From positions 1 to 41,457 of the forward strand of contig JAUCBJ010002966.1 in assembly GCA_032718475.1 (NCBI GenBank): a DNA stretch of 41,457 nt, given 5' to 3'. The notes under the pieces were generated by a model. The model saw only the letters and a program-made list of their open reading frames with translations, was not told where the DNA came from and searched no databases. The translations under genes and the position numbers were made by a program. Positions within the stretch are counted from its first letter, which is position 1; every line of letters begins with the position of its first letter. Below, piece after piece: positions 1-11,360 of the stretch. This DNA is from Nemertoderma westbladi. Lineage: Eukaryota; Xenacoelomorpha; Nemertodermatida; Nemertodermatidae.

Positions 1-2620
1 ATGTAGCATATTACTACGTAAGCCTATTTCAGTATCTGAGTATTGCAGCTTTACTTCATTAAGTAAGGTTTACCGGTGACCGGTACACATTTTTTAATAT
101 TCAAGTAGCATATATATATATATATATGTTTTATTGACCAATTACGAAGTTTGATAAATTCAATATAGTAACACCAAACGCATTAGTCCAAATTATACAA
201 CTAGTACAGTACTACCAATTATTATAGTACCGGCTGGACGGCATTATACGTTTAGTGGTATTATAAATCTAATCTGTAGGTAGGCCTTACCATAATCAAT
301 ACAGATTGGAATGCCAAAATGTAGTATTGCGGCTGAAAAAAACTGCTGTAAACATCATTTTATCAACCTTCCTCATCATGAATGTAATAAATGGTAGTGT
401 CGAGAGACGCGCAAGACTCTCCGCTTTTAATTGATATAAGCCAAGTGTGAAATGATTGAGATTTAAGCAAGGTATATATGAATAGGATAAGAAATCACTA
501 TCCATAGAAACCAAGATAAGAAACTATCAGAGCACTTTGTAGTGACGTCATATCTGTAGCAGCCAACCACAGCCTATTTTCAAAATTGGCATCCCGCGTT
601 TACTTAAACCCGACATTTCGACCGTTTCCAAGTAGTTTTACAAAAAACACACCCCGCCAATCGATTCAGGGCACCTTCTTACCCCTTATTCATTAAATTG
701 TTTCTAGCCCAACAATTTTTTCGCGCATCAACCCTTCTGCAGTGCTGTTATATTTCACTTCATTTTACCCCGGCATGAAGAATAGCAGGTTTTCACTAAA
801 AATCAAGGCTACAGAAGTGTTTCAATTTCAATGTTTCAATTATTTATAATTTAGTAACCAACAAATATATCATATTATCATATCATATGACACAAAATAT
901 GAAGAACTGCAACGCCTAAAATTAATTTGACTTCAAATATTGTAAAACGTAATCCCACCACCAGCTGATATTACCAAGGTAACAAACATAAACAATAACA
1001 AGCAAGCAAGGTAGGCCTAGCAGCAAGTTCTGTAGTTTTGGTTCTGTAGTTAGGTAGGCTGCAGCTACTGTTCTTAACAAAAACAAAAAAACGAATTTAT
1101 TATCTGTAGGTCTACCTACCCTAGAGCGCTACAGCCGCTACAGGTTATAGAATAGAAATAAGTAGACGTAATAAAACACGCAATAGGGTGAAATTTAAAA
1201 AATACAAATTCTTCGTAAATAAAATTTGACCCAAAAGTGAAGACCTGGCATTTTTCACTCCAACTACTGTATAAAGTAGAAACATGTATTAATTATACTC
1301 ACATCTTTTGGTAAATAACCATATTGGCATTTGGTATTATTAGCTGCCATTTGATAAGAATATTAGTCAATAAATCACTCGAAACGATAAAGAGAACAAT
1401 AATGTGAGAATCTGTTTGCGCGTTCCGTACGTACGTTTACCTACTTTACCGTAACAATAAGCAGTACCGGTACCGGTACCACTGAACATAATACAGTAAT
1501 ACACCTAAACGTAATCGCCGTCACCCTCCCCACAACAATTCATTTAAACGTAATGATAATTCTACTAATATTGTTAAATTGTATCCGTGATCTTCCAAAC
1601 CATACGCCTGGTGTATAGAAGAAGGCCATAGCAGCCCGGTGCCCAATATAGCCTAGACAAGTAATAAAATAAATATCTATAAATAAATTTTTCCTTGAAC
1701 AATCTTCGGCATCAGCCCAACCCTAACTGAGCTGAGTGTATTGTGTCACATTGCTGTAGTGCGAAGCAAAACATGAGGCTGATAAGGCATAAAACACTGC
1801 TTAGACACAAAAAAAATCGTTATATTTATGTATTATTTGGGAAAATAAATAAATAAATCAATCAATCAATCAAAAACGAATAGGCCTACTAACTAAAAAA
1901 CTAAATGTAGTGCACAGGTAGTGTCCCAGTGTCTCCTTAACTTTAAATCACTTCTCAATTTAGGTTGTACCCACCTACTGAAGACTCCACACCACACTGC
2001 CACACCCACCCACACCCCTACCTTCGTAAATATCTGCCTACGCCACTGACTACTGACACAGGACAAAGCAAAAAATCCCCTTAATTAAGAATTGTTCTGA
2101 TTCTGACTGAAAAAATGACAGTTAATTTGTTTCTAGTCAACCGTCAACGAACAGTACAGGTCAAAGCAACGGAACATCTTACTGTACTAATTAATCTCAT
2201 TCGTTATATTTAAATTAAGTAAGTATATTAGTAGTGGTAATGGCGCAATACAACCGAAATAATATTGCCTAATATCCCCCTAACATTATTGTTACGCAAA
2301 TAATAAGACTTACTGTCTGTCTCACGCTTGATAAAACATGTGATTCTTATTAACTTTAGACAATTTAAATATAACAATGGAGAGTGTAAAGGCACTACAA
2401 CAAACTGTTGACTTATCAAACAGTAATATTGGGCAATTGTTACACTCCATGGTGCAATACTTACTAGGCCTAGATCTTCAACCAATCAAATTTCCATTCT
2501 TGAAATAATTTGTTTTGATTCGTTCATTGGTTGCTAAGCAGAATTCTGACAGGAATTAAGGCATTTTCGATGAAATGGAAGCACATAATAGTGGAATTAC
2601 TGTATGTGCATATCTAACAC
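1..2620. other. Non-coding AT-rich stretch, no gene seen
   Basis: I see no open frame with recognisable protein character on either strand. Small items are a (TA)n run near 111-127, a GGTACC-rich palindromic cluster at 1465-1482, and an AAAT/CAAT tetranucleotide run near 1843-1872. A single TGACGTCA (CRE-like) octamer lies at about 542-549, but one isolated site is not evidence of a promoter. Short AGGCCTA words recur here as in the rest of the window. Confidence 0.6.
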
Positions 2621-4540
2621 GTTCGTGGGGCCTTCGCGCAGGACGAGGCTAAGTTATCAGATACAGATTAAAATTAAGCAATTCAATCCAAAAATCGGTA
2701 CTTAAGAAATTCAAATCGATTAATAAGAAATTTAACCAAACTGCCAATAAGAATAAATCAAAGAAGAGAGGAAATTTGCTTAAATAATCAGATGGCACTA
2801 GCTGAACCCAGTCAGCCAGTTGTTAATAATAGAAAAATATCGGCTGTAAATACAGTTTGTTTTACACAAGATGACTAGGGCGTTACATCCTGTTGTATAA
2901 GAAATATAAAAATGTAACACACAATACAAGACTATCGGCTAATCGGGAGGAATAACTAAACCTCCCCGACTGTAGTCCTCCAATAATTACCATGACTATT
3001 ATTCATAAAATTTTTAATTAAGTATCACCGTGGTTTCTTTGAATACTACCTGGTATTTTATGTCCAATAGAAAGCGCTACATTACTTCATCAATGTCGAC
3101 TTCCTCAAATTCCGAGTATAAATAAATAACAATAACAAAAAAAACATAATTATAAACAGATCAGAGCTATCCAGCTATCGGTATCTCCGTCCAACACAAC
3201 CAACTCTCTATCCGCCTCGAGCATCGAGAATACGAGAAACTCGATCGAAATACCTGCCTGCCTGCCTGCTCATCCCAGTATCCGTCCGTAGCCGCCGGAC
3301 CGTTGCGGTTTATTCCTGTATAACAGTAGAATTCCCGCAGCTTCAGACCCAATTCGACAACGAATTCGACTCACACTTTCGCGTGGCAGAGAATGTAATC
3401 CGGTGCGATACACGTCTGCCCGACTTTCAACAATTTCCCCCAGGTGATCCCAGGATCCGGCTGTCCGGGCCGCCGCTAAACCCAAATCGCAATCCTCGTC
3501 GATTCGTCCAGTCGTCGACGTAAGTCGGACTCTTCCCACCGCACTCCAAGGTGGGTGGCCTGACTGAGGCATGAGGAACTTGGCAGTGGCCCGCATTACG
3601 ATCCAACCGACCGCCGTATTCCCAGTGTAGTAAATATAATCTTACAGACAAGCAAGCAATTCCGTAGTATTTATTCCTCAGTTAATCGCATCTTGATGCC
3701 ACTCGGCTGCTGGGGTCCAGATACATCGGACTGTTGGAAGCTGTTTAGATGATGAAGTTGTTTAGATGGCCTTGCCAACGACCAACGACCTGAAGACGGT
3801 ACCGGTAACTCTGTACCACTGTAACAGTTAACAGTACCGGTACCGTACTGTAATCCTGTAGTCCCCTAGCAACCAGCTGATGCCAAGCCTAATAATTTTT
3901 GGGTAGATTTATTTATTATAACTGTAAGACAGTTACACAGATGCTGCACGAAGACCCCACGCAAATTCAACTTGGAAAATTTCTAAACTTTTGCCAGACT
4001 ACATGTACCAAGTTTGGATATATTTTATCGAGATTTGGCTGAGTTATTAACGTTTAAAATTGGACACAACAGATCAACAGAACAACAGAGCAACGGACAC
4101 ACCGATTGAGTTAGTGGTACCTGTATGCTAAGCTCGCTTACTTTCGTCGCTCGTCCCACAAAGTACATGTAGGTTATACAGCTACTGTAAACTATGTTAC
4201 ACAACCTGAGCTCCGTTTAATTAGTTCATCGAAAGTTAGTTTCACAGAAAAATAACATTTGAAAATAATGCATTTCGTGGAATAGGAATATAACGCCCAT
4301 GTTAAGTTTGAGTTTCCCAAGATTCCCTTTCCCAGCGAAAAAAAAACACATCGGAAAAGAATTTGGCCCATTCACTATCATTAGAGAACTTTCGTAATTT
4401 CGACTATCTCACAAACAGTCTGGGAAAGTTCACTATAATATTGTATATGGGCATTGGCCTGAATTAAAGATAACATAACATAACATAGCATGGAAGGTAT
4501 TTTGGTATTCACGTGCTTCGCGAAGTCCTTTTATATTTTG
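2621..4540. other. Non-coding stretch with element-end fragments
   Basis: No supported gene. Around 3170-3650 the base composition is richer in CpG and several overlapping minus-strand frames are open, but none resembles a protein. A (TGCC)n run lies near 3252-3266. Sequences resembling the ends of one mobile family occur at about 2625-2645 (GTGGGGCCTTCGCGCAG), 3952-3973 and 4510-4530. The stretch 3975-4160 resembles 18296-18450 in order: TTCTAAACTT, a run of CAGA/GGACA words, then a Ser-rich-like CTCGCT tail ending in a CTCGTCCCAC-type end. Confidence 0.45.
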
Positions 4541-4541
4541 A

Positions 4542-4800
4542 GGGGGGGGGGGGGGTGGTGTGTTGATCAGTCGAGGTCCCGAGCGCGTTCCGGACCTTGA
4601 TTTTCGCTTCGGAACTCAGGATCTCGGGCGCCCGAGGGTTTGGAGAGGGTCTCGAAAGTCGGTATATTCGGGCCCGGGCACCCGAGCATTCTCGGGTAGG
4701 CCCGAGGTTTGGGTGTATCCGAGGGTCACGACACTCCCGAGAACACAAGCCCGTCGAGCTCCCGAGAACCCCACCCTGGAGAGCTTGGGAGGTCCGGACC
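4542..4800. repeat. GC-rich island with CCCGAG/CTCGGG words after a G14 run
   Basis: A run of 14 G (4542-4555) is followed by about 230 bp of strikingly GC-rich sequence in AT-rich surroundings. CCCGAG occurs at 4578, 4631, 4681, 4701, 4736 and 4761, its complement CTCGGG at 4623 and 4691, and a TCCGAG variant at 4718. Open frames exist on both strands, but the translations are only the Pro/Arg/Gly product of the word repeat. Identity unknown; a fragment of a mobile element or a protein-binding cluster are both possible. Confidence 0.5.
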
Positions 4801-5034
4801 ACCCAAGTGCAATACAATTATTAGTTTTAAATCTTACCATTCCGGCACAACTGTATATGTATTACAGTAGAAGCCATTGACTCCGATTCTGAAATATCTG
4901 TTATTAATATAGATGTACACTTGACTTGCCCGTGGGAAAATGTAGATAGTGATTGAATTTATATATTGTATTTTGGCATTGGCATAAGAAACATTGTGTC
5001 ATTGACATAAAATATTTTTTGTCGGGGGATAGCC

Positions 5035-5127
5035 TTGCGCAGGTGCGGTGCATAACCATGCAACATTTAAACGCCCATATCTGAGCTATTTTTCAACGAA
5101 AATCAGATTGTGTTACATATTTGGAAT
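5035..5127 (-). repeat. Left half of a dispersed repeat split by the hAT-like insertion
   Basis: This stretch, read on the plus strand, matches the reverse complement of about 18142-18235 (shared words CATGCA, GCCCATATCT, TGTGTTACATATTTGGAAT). The match continues after the insertion at 12309, where the next bases match 18112-18141. Its last 8 bases, TTTGGAAT (5120-5127), are the left copy of the target duplication. Confidence 0.75.
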
Positions 5128-5436
5128 TAGGGGTGTGCCGGATATCCGGCCGGGCCGGAATTCCGCTTGATTTTGAAATCCGGTACCGGCTTCGGCCGGA
5201 TTTTAATTTTTTGGCCGGATTTCAATTTCAACGAATTGTTGACAAAATTTAAAATTAATGTAAATTTTCGAAAATAACATCAAAATAAATTTTCTTTTAA
5301 ATTCAAACAAATTTAAACATAAGCAAATACAATGCAATACAAAACAATTATTTTGATAGTTTGTGGGGCGAGCCACGAAGTTGGCGGAGCCTTAGCGAAT
5401 TGACACTGTTAGGGGGTGGGTCAATTTATGCAAATA

Positions 5437-5510
5437 GTTGTCGTCGTCGTCGTCGTCGTCGTTGTCGTCGTCGTCGTCGTCGTTGTCGTCGTCGTCGTCG
5501 TCGTCGTCGT
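5437..5510. repeat. (GTC)n microsatellite with GTT interruptions
   Basis: A run of GTC triplets interrupted by two GTT units. The apparent Arg-rich reading frame across it is only the translation of the triplet repeat. Confidence 0.95.
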
Positions 5511-5636
5511 TACGATTTTGACATGCTAATAACTTTGTCGGATTTAAAGCTGCCAAGTTGAAAATTTGTAGGTATCAATTTGAGCAAAAGTTGAGATTTT
5601 TGAGAGACTTTCAGACACCATCAGTGCAATGGTCTC

Positions 5637-6673
5637 CCGCTAGAGGGCCACATGTCTAAACATTAAATGGCCACCCATTTCTTTGCTTTTATTCCGTTTA
5701 AGCTGAAACTTGGGAAGTATGTACTAGACCATTAGCTGTAAATTTAAAAGGAGGCTAATCTGTCTGCAGTTCTCCAGTCTGCCGCTAGAGGGCGAAATGT
5801 CCCGAATGTGAAATTATTCTTCCATTTAGTTGTTTATGATCTGATTACGCTGAAACTTGTCATATATGTACTAGATGACATCCTGAGTCTTTGTGTGGAT
5901 TGTAATCGGTCCGAAGTTTTCCAGTCTGCCGGTAGAGGGCCACATGTCTAAACATTAAATGGCCACCCATTTCTTTGCTTTTAATCCGTTTAAGCTGAAA
6001 CTTGGGAAGTATGTACTAGACCATTAGCTGTAAATTTCAAAGGAGGCTAATCTGTCTGCAGTTCTCCAGTCTGCCGCTAGAGGGCGAAATGTTCCGAATG
6101 TGAAATTATTCTTCCATTTAGTTGTTTATGATCTGATTACGCTGAAACTTGTCATATATGTACTAGATGACATCCTGAGTCTTTGTGTGGATTGTAATCG
6201 GTCCGAAGTTTTCCAGTCTGCCGGTAGAGGGCCACATGTCTAAACATTAAATGTCCTTCCCATTTTTTGCTTTTAATCCGTTTAAGATGAAACGTGGCAG
6301 ATATGTACTAAACCATTAGCTATGACTTTCAAATGAGGCGAATCCGTTTACAGTTCTCCAGTCTGCCGTTAGAAGGCAAAATGTCCCGAAAGTGAAATTA
6401 ATCTCCCATTTAGTTATTTATGATCTGATCAAGCTGAAACTTGTCATATATGTACTAGAAGACATCCTAAGTCTTTGTGTGGACAGTAATCGGTCCGGAG
6501 TTTTCGAGTCTGCCGCTAGAGGGCGAAATGTAGGAAAGTGAAAACCTTCCAACATTTCGTTATTTATGATCCGTCAATCGGAAACTTGGTAGATATGTAA
6601 TAGACCATAGGCTGTGGCTTTGTAGGGAAACTAATCCTTCCTTCTTCAGTTACCCAGTCTCCCGCTAGAGGGT
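5637..6673. repeat. Eight-unit tandem array with a CTCF-like motif in each unit
   Basis: The core CCGCTAGAGGGC or a close variant starts at 5637, 5782, 5929, 6074, 6221, 6366, 6513 and 6662. The spacings are 145, 147, 145, 147, 145, 147 and 149 bp. Two unit types alternate: after the core one reads CACATGTCTAAAC and the other GAAATGT, so the higher-order period is about 292 bp. The core followed by G fits 12 of 14 positions of the vertebrate CTCF consensus CCASYAGRKGGCRS. Actual binding is unknown. Units in the last third are more diverged (for example CCGTTAGAAGGC at 6366). Confidence 0.9.
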
Positions 6674-6959
6674 TAACGTTTTCCGGGAAAATCTTCTCCT
6701 ATGTTTTTATAATCCTTTCGAGTTGATACTTAGCATTAACTCATTTCACGTGCTGCGCGAAGGCCCCACTTCGTGTATCATATTCATTCATATTATGAAT
6801 ATGATAAACTCTAAAGCAGAGCTATAATTTTATGACCATCTACAGGCTGAGCTGACTGACTAGTTTTTACCAATAATATTTGTATTTGGTTGGGCTCAGC
6901 CTCACTATCAAACGTTAATTTAATAAATAGTACATGTATGTATATTGTATACCCATATA

Positions 6960-7913
6960 GTCCGGCAGCCAAGTACCTCTTTTTGGCCCAACCGAAATTT
7001 TTTGGACGGATTACATTTTTTGGATGTTTTGGTGTCTAGGGGTCCCTCTTAACATAAAAAAGTGATTTATGGACTTTGACACCTTGGGCAATTTGAATTA
7101 ATGACCCGTTTCTATGGACTACAGCAATTTCTTTGAAAGCTTAGCAATCAGAATGGCGATTAACTGGTGGGTTTGAACTGGTTGTAATTTTGATGGAAAA
7201 TATGAAAATTTTAGAGAAACTATTGAAGTGTTGCTATGGTAACGAAGGCACTACAACTATCGCTCTATCTTTCCAAGGAAAAAGTACTATGCCTACTGAC
7301 ACTCATGTGTTTTTTGTTTCGTCTGTGCGCTTTATTAATAATAATGTTTCCCTAAATAATATGCACCACATCAATTTTTTGTAGAAATATGTTTAGCAAC
7401 AAATACCCGTTTTCATGGAAAACACAGTAATTTATTGCGGACATCACATCGGAAGCATTTAAAACCTTGACAACAAATTATTACTTTAAAATGTATATAT
7501 AAATAATTTGTTTCCTGCTTGTTTCAGATAGTGGCGCACTTTGACCGCAAGTGAAAATAGTGATCTGCAGCGCTAATTGTATTTAAAGGCGTTTGAAATC
7601 GCAACACTAAACTCGAATGCCGTCTCCATAGCAACAGGATCTAAAAATCAGACAAAAAATATTGTCATTATTTCGTAAATGAACTATATTGACTTTGTAG
7701 AAGATTTCAGTCCATTGTGTCATGCTGTTTGCAGTTGCTATGCTTTAAATGATAATTACGTGGTCCTTAGCAACTAGGTCGTTATTTCAAAATGCCCAAA
7801 GTTAAAAATGTTATAATCGCCATTTCCTCATTAAGTGGGACCTATAGAACTCAAAAGATCAAAAAAATTGAATCCGTCCAAAAATTTTCGGTATACCATT
7901 GTGGCTGCCGGAC
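6960..7913. mobile_element. 954-bp non-autonomous TIR element with TA target duplication
   Basis: The ends are inverted: left GTCCGGCAGCCA, right TGGCTGCCGGAC. The similarity continues inward (left CCGAAATTTTTTGGACGGATT; reverse complement of the right CCGAAAATTTTTGGACGGATT). TA lies immediately outside each end (6958-6959 and 7914-7915), as in Tc1/mariner-type insertions. No transposase frame is present. The interior contains X-box-like words such as GTTGCTATGGTAAC near 7232 and CCATAGCAAC near 7625. Confidence 0.78.
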
Positions 7914-9605
7914 TAATCCCTGTATGCCCCACTGAGACCTACAGGTAACAACTTCTATTCTTCACTACTACAGCCGCGTTTCAGCATTGTGTGGTTTCTT
8001 GATTGGTTGGATGGGTTCATTTGTTATCCAAGTTACCCAATCAGCGTCATCTTGGGTCAGAGGCAATCTCAAACTGAATATTAAATCATTTGTGTCTCGT
8101 GGTCAGAGTTATTCCAAGTAGTGTTCAAGTGCTGATTGTGCAATCCAAAAAAGCAAATCGAGTGCAATTATTTGATTCAGAAAAATTATTTTGGTGAAGA
8201 TTCATCATTATTTTACTTAATTATACCAAAATTGATGCAAGGTATAGTACTATGAAGAATTCACAGCCAAAATTTCAGTCGTTACTTTAGGGTAACGGTG
8301 GGCCACTCTGACATCACTTTTTGCGCTAAATGTGAACTGGTCAATAAATTGATATACAATAGTCTCTTATGATTCCACGTTGTTTTGTACACCTAGGTAA
8401 AGAATAAGTTTGCTGACTAAACTACTAAATATATTATTATAAATAGATATGAATAAATAGTCGGAATATTCAATAAATAGATAGAAATGTTCGTATTCTC
8501 TGTACAGCTGTGCGTAAGTTACACTGTAGAAACGTATTTGATGATATGGATACTGGAAAATTTTATGGAACACGTTATAAAAACTCTCATGTTGAGGTGG
8601 CCATACCGTCAGATGATAGCGACGATCAACTGATGAGTGATTCTGGCAGCGAGGATGATGCATATGGTGATACAAACTGGAGTGATGAAGGTGATGACTC
8701 TGACGAATCAGACGAACGCGATGATGACGTCATTATAGAGTTCGAGGAAATAGAGGATGTACTAGCAGATCCAACGATCAATACCGATGATGAGAACATA
8801 CAGCCAAATCAGATAGAGGTAGATGCGCCAGGGGAGACAGTACATCATACAGAGGACGAACAGAGTAGTGGTGGCGATGTGCAGGTCGAACCAAAGACAA
8901 ACAAGAAATCTAAGAAGAATGTAGTCAACCGGAAGTATTATACAGTAGGACAAAGACGATTTCTGCAGAGCCGAAATGGCTGGGTAGTTTACCTGATGTA
9001 GATGATGTTCTAGAACCAATCGGATATTTCAAGAAGCTTCTCAAAGATGATGTGTTGAAGGAAATAGTTTTCCAGACTAATTTGTACTCTGCAGAAAAAC
9101 GCCTTGATAAACAAATAAATATAACACGAAACGAAATTGAACAGTTCATAGGAATTTGCTACTATATGTCTGTGTACGGTCTTCCTAGATGCAGATCATA
9201 TTGGCAGGCCGGTACAAGAGTTGATAAAGTTGTCAACACAATGACGCGCAATCGCTGGGAGAGTATAAAAAGAGATCTACACTTGAATGACAATAGTAAG
9301 CAAATCGCTAAGGGGTCTCCTGGGCACGATAAAATTTTCAAAATCCGACCACTGGTTACTGCTCTCCAGACCAGTCTAAGAGACATTCCAAAGGATGAAG
9401 AGCTTTGTGTGGATGAACAGATGGTGCCATTCAAGGGGAAAAATAAAAGCGGAATAAAGCAATATATGCCCAAGAAACCAAAGAAGTGGGGCTATAAGCT
9501 GTTTGTTCTTTGTGATAGCCATGCTATAGCTTACGATTTCGATATTTACACGGGAAAGATCGAACCGATTGCTGGACGGCCTGACATTGGGGCAAGTAGT
9601 AATTC

Positions 9606-9606
9606 T

Positions 9607-9639
<33 letters not shown>

Positions 9640-10163
9640 ACCTGTTCCTGCGTTCTATGTTCCCAGTTCTTGTTATCGTTATTCAGGTACCTGCCCCCCC
9701 CCCCCCCCCCCCCCCACCTCATTTTTTCTAAAAATCTTAATGGGATTGCATGAAATTTGAAACAGTAGTTTACAGTAGACAGTGGACAGTTTAGTAAACA
9801 GTGGGTAATGCGGATGTTACAGTGGCATGCTATTCTAACAAAAACAATAAACGAAAGTCAATAGTTAAACACTTAAATATTTTTCACCCGGGTGATAAAT
9901 GTTTTTCACCCGGGTGATAAATATTTTTAACCCGGGTGATAAATGTTTTTCACCTGGGTGATAAATGTTTTTCACCCGGATGTTAAATGTTTTTCACCCG
10001 GATGATAAATGTTTTTCACCCGGGTGATAAATGTTTTTCACCCGGGTGATAAATGTTTTTCACCCGTGTGATAAAGGTTTTTCACCGGGTGATAAATATT
10101 TTTCAGCCGGGCGATAAATGTTTTTCACCAGGCCAATAAATACCAATGAATAAGTAATTCAGC
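9606..10163. mobile_element. Insertion inside the transposase with 9-bp flanking repeats
   Basis: The 9-mer TAGTAATTC occurs on both sides (9597-9605 and 10164-10172), as expected of a target-site duplication. The inserted DNA holds a run of 30 G (9609-9638), a run of 22 C (9694-9715) and a palindromic minisatellite. GGTACCTG after the G run and CAGGTACC before the C run add to an inverted arrangement, so the left part could fold as a G-run/C-run hairpin. No coding capacity. The mechanism and family are unknown. Confidence 0.65.
9875..10140. repeat. 22-bp minisatellite with a CACCCGGGTG palindrome, about 12 copies
   Basis: The unit is approximately ATAAATGTTTTTCACCCGGGTG. About twelve copies follow one another, with substitutions increasing toward the right (CACCTGGGTG, CACCCGGATG, CAGCCGGGCG, CACCAGGCCA). 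Most copies keep the self-complementary 10-mer CACCCGGGTG, so the array is a row of identical perfect palindromes. Confidence 0.92.
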
Positions 10164-11360
10164 TAGTAATTCAACTAGCTGTTGGCATACCTAGACACAT
10201 GTCATACAAACTCTTTTTTGACAACTGGTTTACTAGTGTTATTCTCCAGGTGACACTGGCCAATGAAGGAATATATTGTCTTGGGACAGTCAACGAGAAC
10301 AGATTAGGTGACTGCCCTCTGCCCACGGATAGCGCAATGAAGAAGAAAGGTCGTGGATACCATGAGGAACTGAGAGTTACTGTAAACGGAGTTGACTTGC
10401 GCGTTGTAAAGTGGTTTGATAACCGTTGTGTTACTCTCTTATCGACATTCTCTTACGCAAATCCGACGTCTCTTGTAAAACGGTGGTCTAAACTAACTAA
10501 ATCATTCATTGAAGTAGATCGCCCACGTATTGTTGGCACGTACAATAGCTTCATAGGTGGGGTTGATACACTGGATTCTTTGTTGAGTTTGTATAGGATA
10601 CGAATACGGTCTAGGAAATGGTACCTTCGATTGGTCTTCAATTTCCTCGATTTTGTCTGTGTCATTGCTTGGCTCTTGTACCGACGTGACTTGCGTAGCT
10701 GTAATCCAGCACAAAAACCAATTCCACTCCTTCTATTCAAGACGACATTGGCCGAGACCTTGTGTGCACGTGGAAAGTCTGTCTGCAACAAGCGACGAGG
10801 GCGACCAAGTCTAGAAATTGAAAACGGTATTCTTCAGAAGAAAGCGCGATCAATAACCGTTGGTCTGTTGCCTTCCATGGCAGTTCGACAAGATCAGGTT
10901 GGCCACTGGCCTGTGTTCGCTGAGAAAAGGGGACGGTGCAAGAATCCAGACTGTGTTGGGGTTCCTGAGATTATGTGTGACTAAGTGTGAGAAGTGTAGT
11001 GCGGTGTTTGGAGGAAAGGTATATTTGTGTCTTGGACCGGACCGTAACTGTTTCAAATGCTTCCATTGTGATTGATAACAAATTGGGTATCTATCAATTT
11101 TGGTAATTGCTATCGCATTGATGTTGAATTGATGTTTGGTTTTCGATATTACATACAGTACAGGGATACAATTTTAGTTGAAAATCTATAATTTTGTATA
11201 TAATGTAGAGTGCGGAGCAGAATAATACAGTTTGTACATTTCTGCATATTTTACACATGAACACAAAATGAAAAAAGTTGTCGCGTAATATGTTTCCAAC
11301 TTTTTCACAAAATTTTTTTCAAACTCCTAAATTTCATTTCTTAATGGCCCACCGTGACCT

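Larger units (their letters stand above)
5363..6769. mobile_element. Candidate Helitron/HINE-like element: microsatellite plus ~146-bp tandem cores
   Basis: The left end begins GTGGGGCGAGCCACGAAG and the right end closes GCGCGAAGGCCCCAC, so the outermost GTGGGGC is inverted at the two ends. Between them lie a (GTC/GTT)n tract and then an eight-unit tandem array. Short terminal inverted repeats, a microsatellite and a core array of about 150-bp units are the layout of pearl/HINE-type non-autonomous elements known from marine invertebrates. That assignment is inference, because no target-site proof is visible. Related end sequences occur at about 2625, 3955, 4140 and 4510. Confidence 0.45.
8546..11075 (+). 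pseudogene. piggyBac-family transposase (DDE_Tnp_1_7), broken
   Basis: The N-terminal part (8546-~8940) begins at MDTGKFYGTRY and is strongly acidic, as in piggyBac transposases. A splice-acceptor-like pyrimidine stretch and CAG lie just upstream at about 8490-8507. The reading frame then shifts by one at about 8940-8950, and LPDVDDVLEPIGYFKKLL continues into the catalytic core. The first catalytic Asp is in ELCVDEQMVPFKG (~9410), the second in FFDNWFTS (~10215), the third in GGVDTLDSL (~10560), followed by RSRKWYLRLVFNFLD. The Cys-rich C-terminal finger (CKNPDC, then KCEKC and CFKCFHCD) is split by an extra G near 10978. An insertion of about 560 bp at 9606-10163 breaks the core between catalytic Asp 1 and 2, and the frames on its two sides still differ by one after precise removal. 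It is not functional. Known role of the family: cut-and-paste transposition at TTAA. Confidence 0.93.
8290..11360 (+). mobile_element. piggyBac-like transposon (about 3.07 kb, 2.5 kb without its internal insertion)
   Basis: A 15-bp inverted pair brackets the transposase: left GGTAACGGTGGGCCA (about 8291-8305), right TGGCCCACCGTGACC (about 11344-11358), one mismatch. The distance minus the internal insertion is about 2.5 kb, the usual size of piggyBac elements. The expected intact TTAA is not present at both ends (TTTA precedes the left repeat), so the exact boundaries are uncertain and the target site has decayed or the inverted repeats are subterminal. Confidence 0.65.

Noticed and set aside
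3167-3651. Overlapping minus-strand frames in a CpG-richer stretch, considered as an exon or CpG-island promoter
   Set aside because: No recognisable protein similarity, three competing frames, no convincing splice or promoter structure.
5361-5561. Arg-rich frame
   Set aside because: It is the translation of the (GTC)n microsatellite.
9569-9760. Gly-rich and Pro-rich frames at the piggyBac insertion and again near 17565-17934
   Set aside because: They arise from long G/C homopolymers and have no independent protein character.
9875-10140. CRISPR-like look of the regularly spaced palindromic 22-bp units, and of the 20-bp array at 12594
   Set aside because: Units are contiguous tandem repeats without unique spacers, and the DNA is eukaryotic.
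8281-11360. A perfect TTAA duplication flanking the piggyBac element
   Set aside because: TTTA is next to the left inverted repeat and no TTAA lies just outside the right one. The TTAA at 11340-11344 lies inside the inverted repeat boundary.
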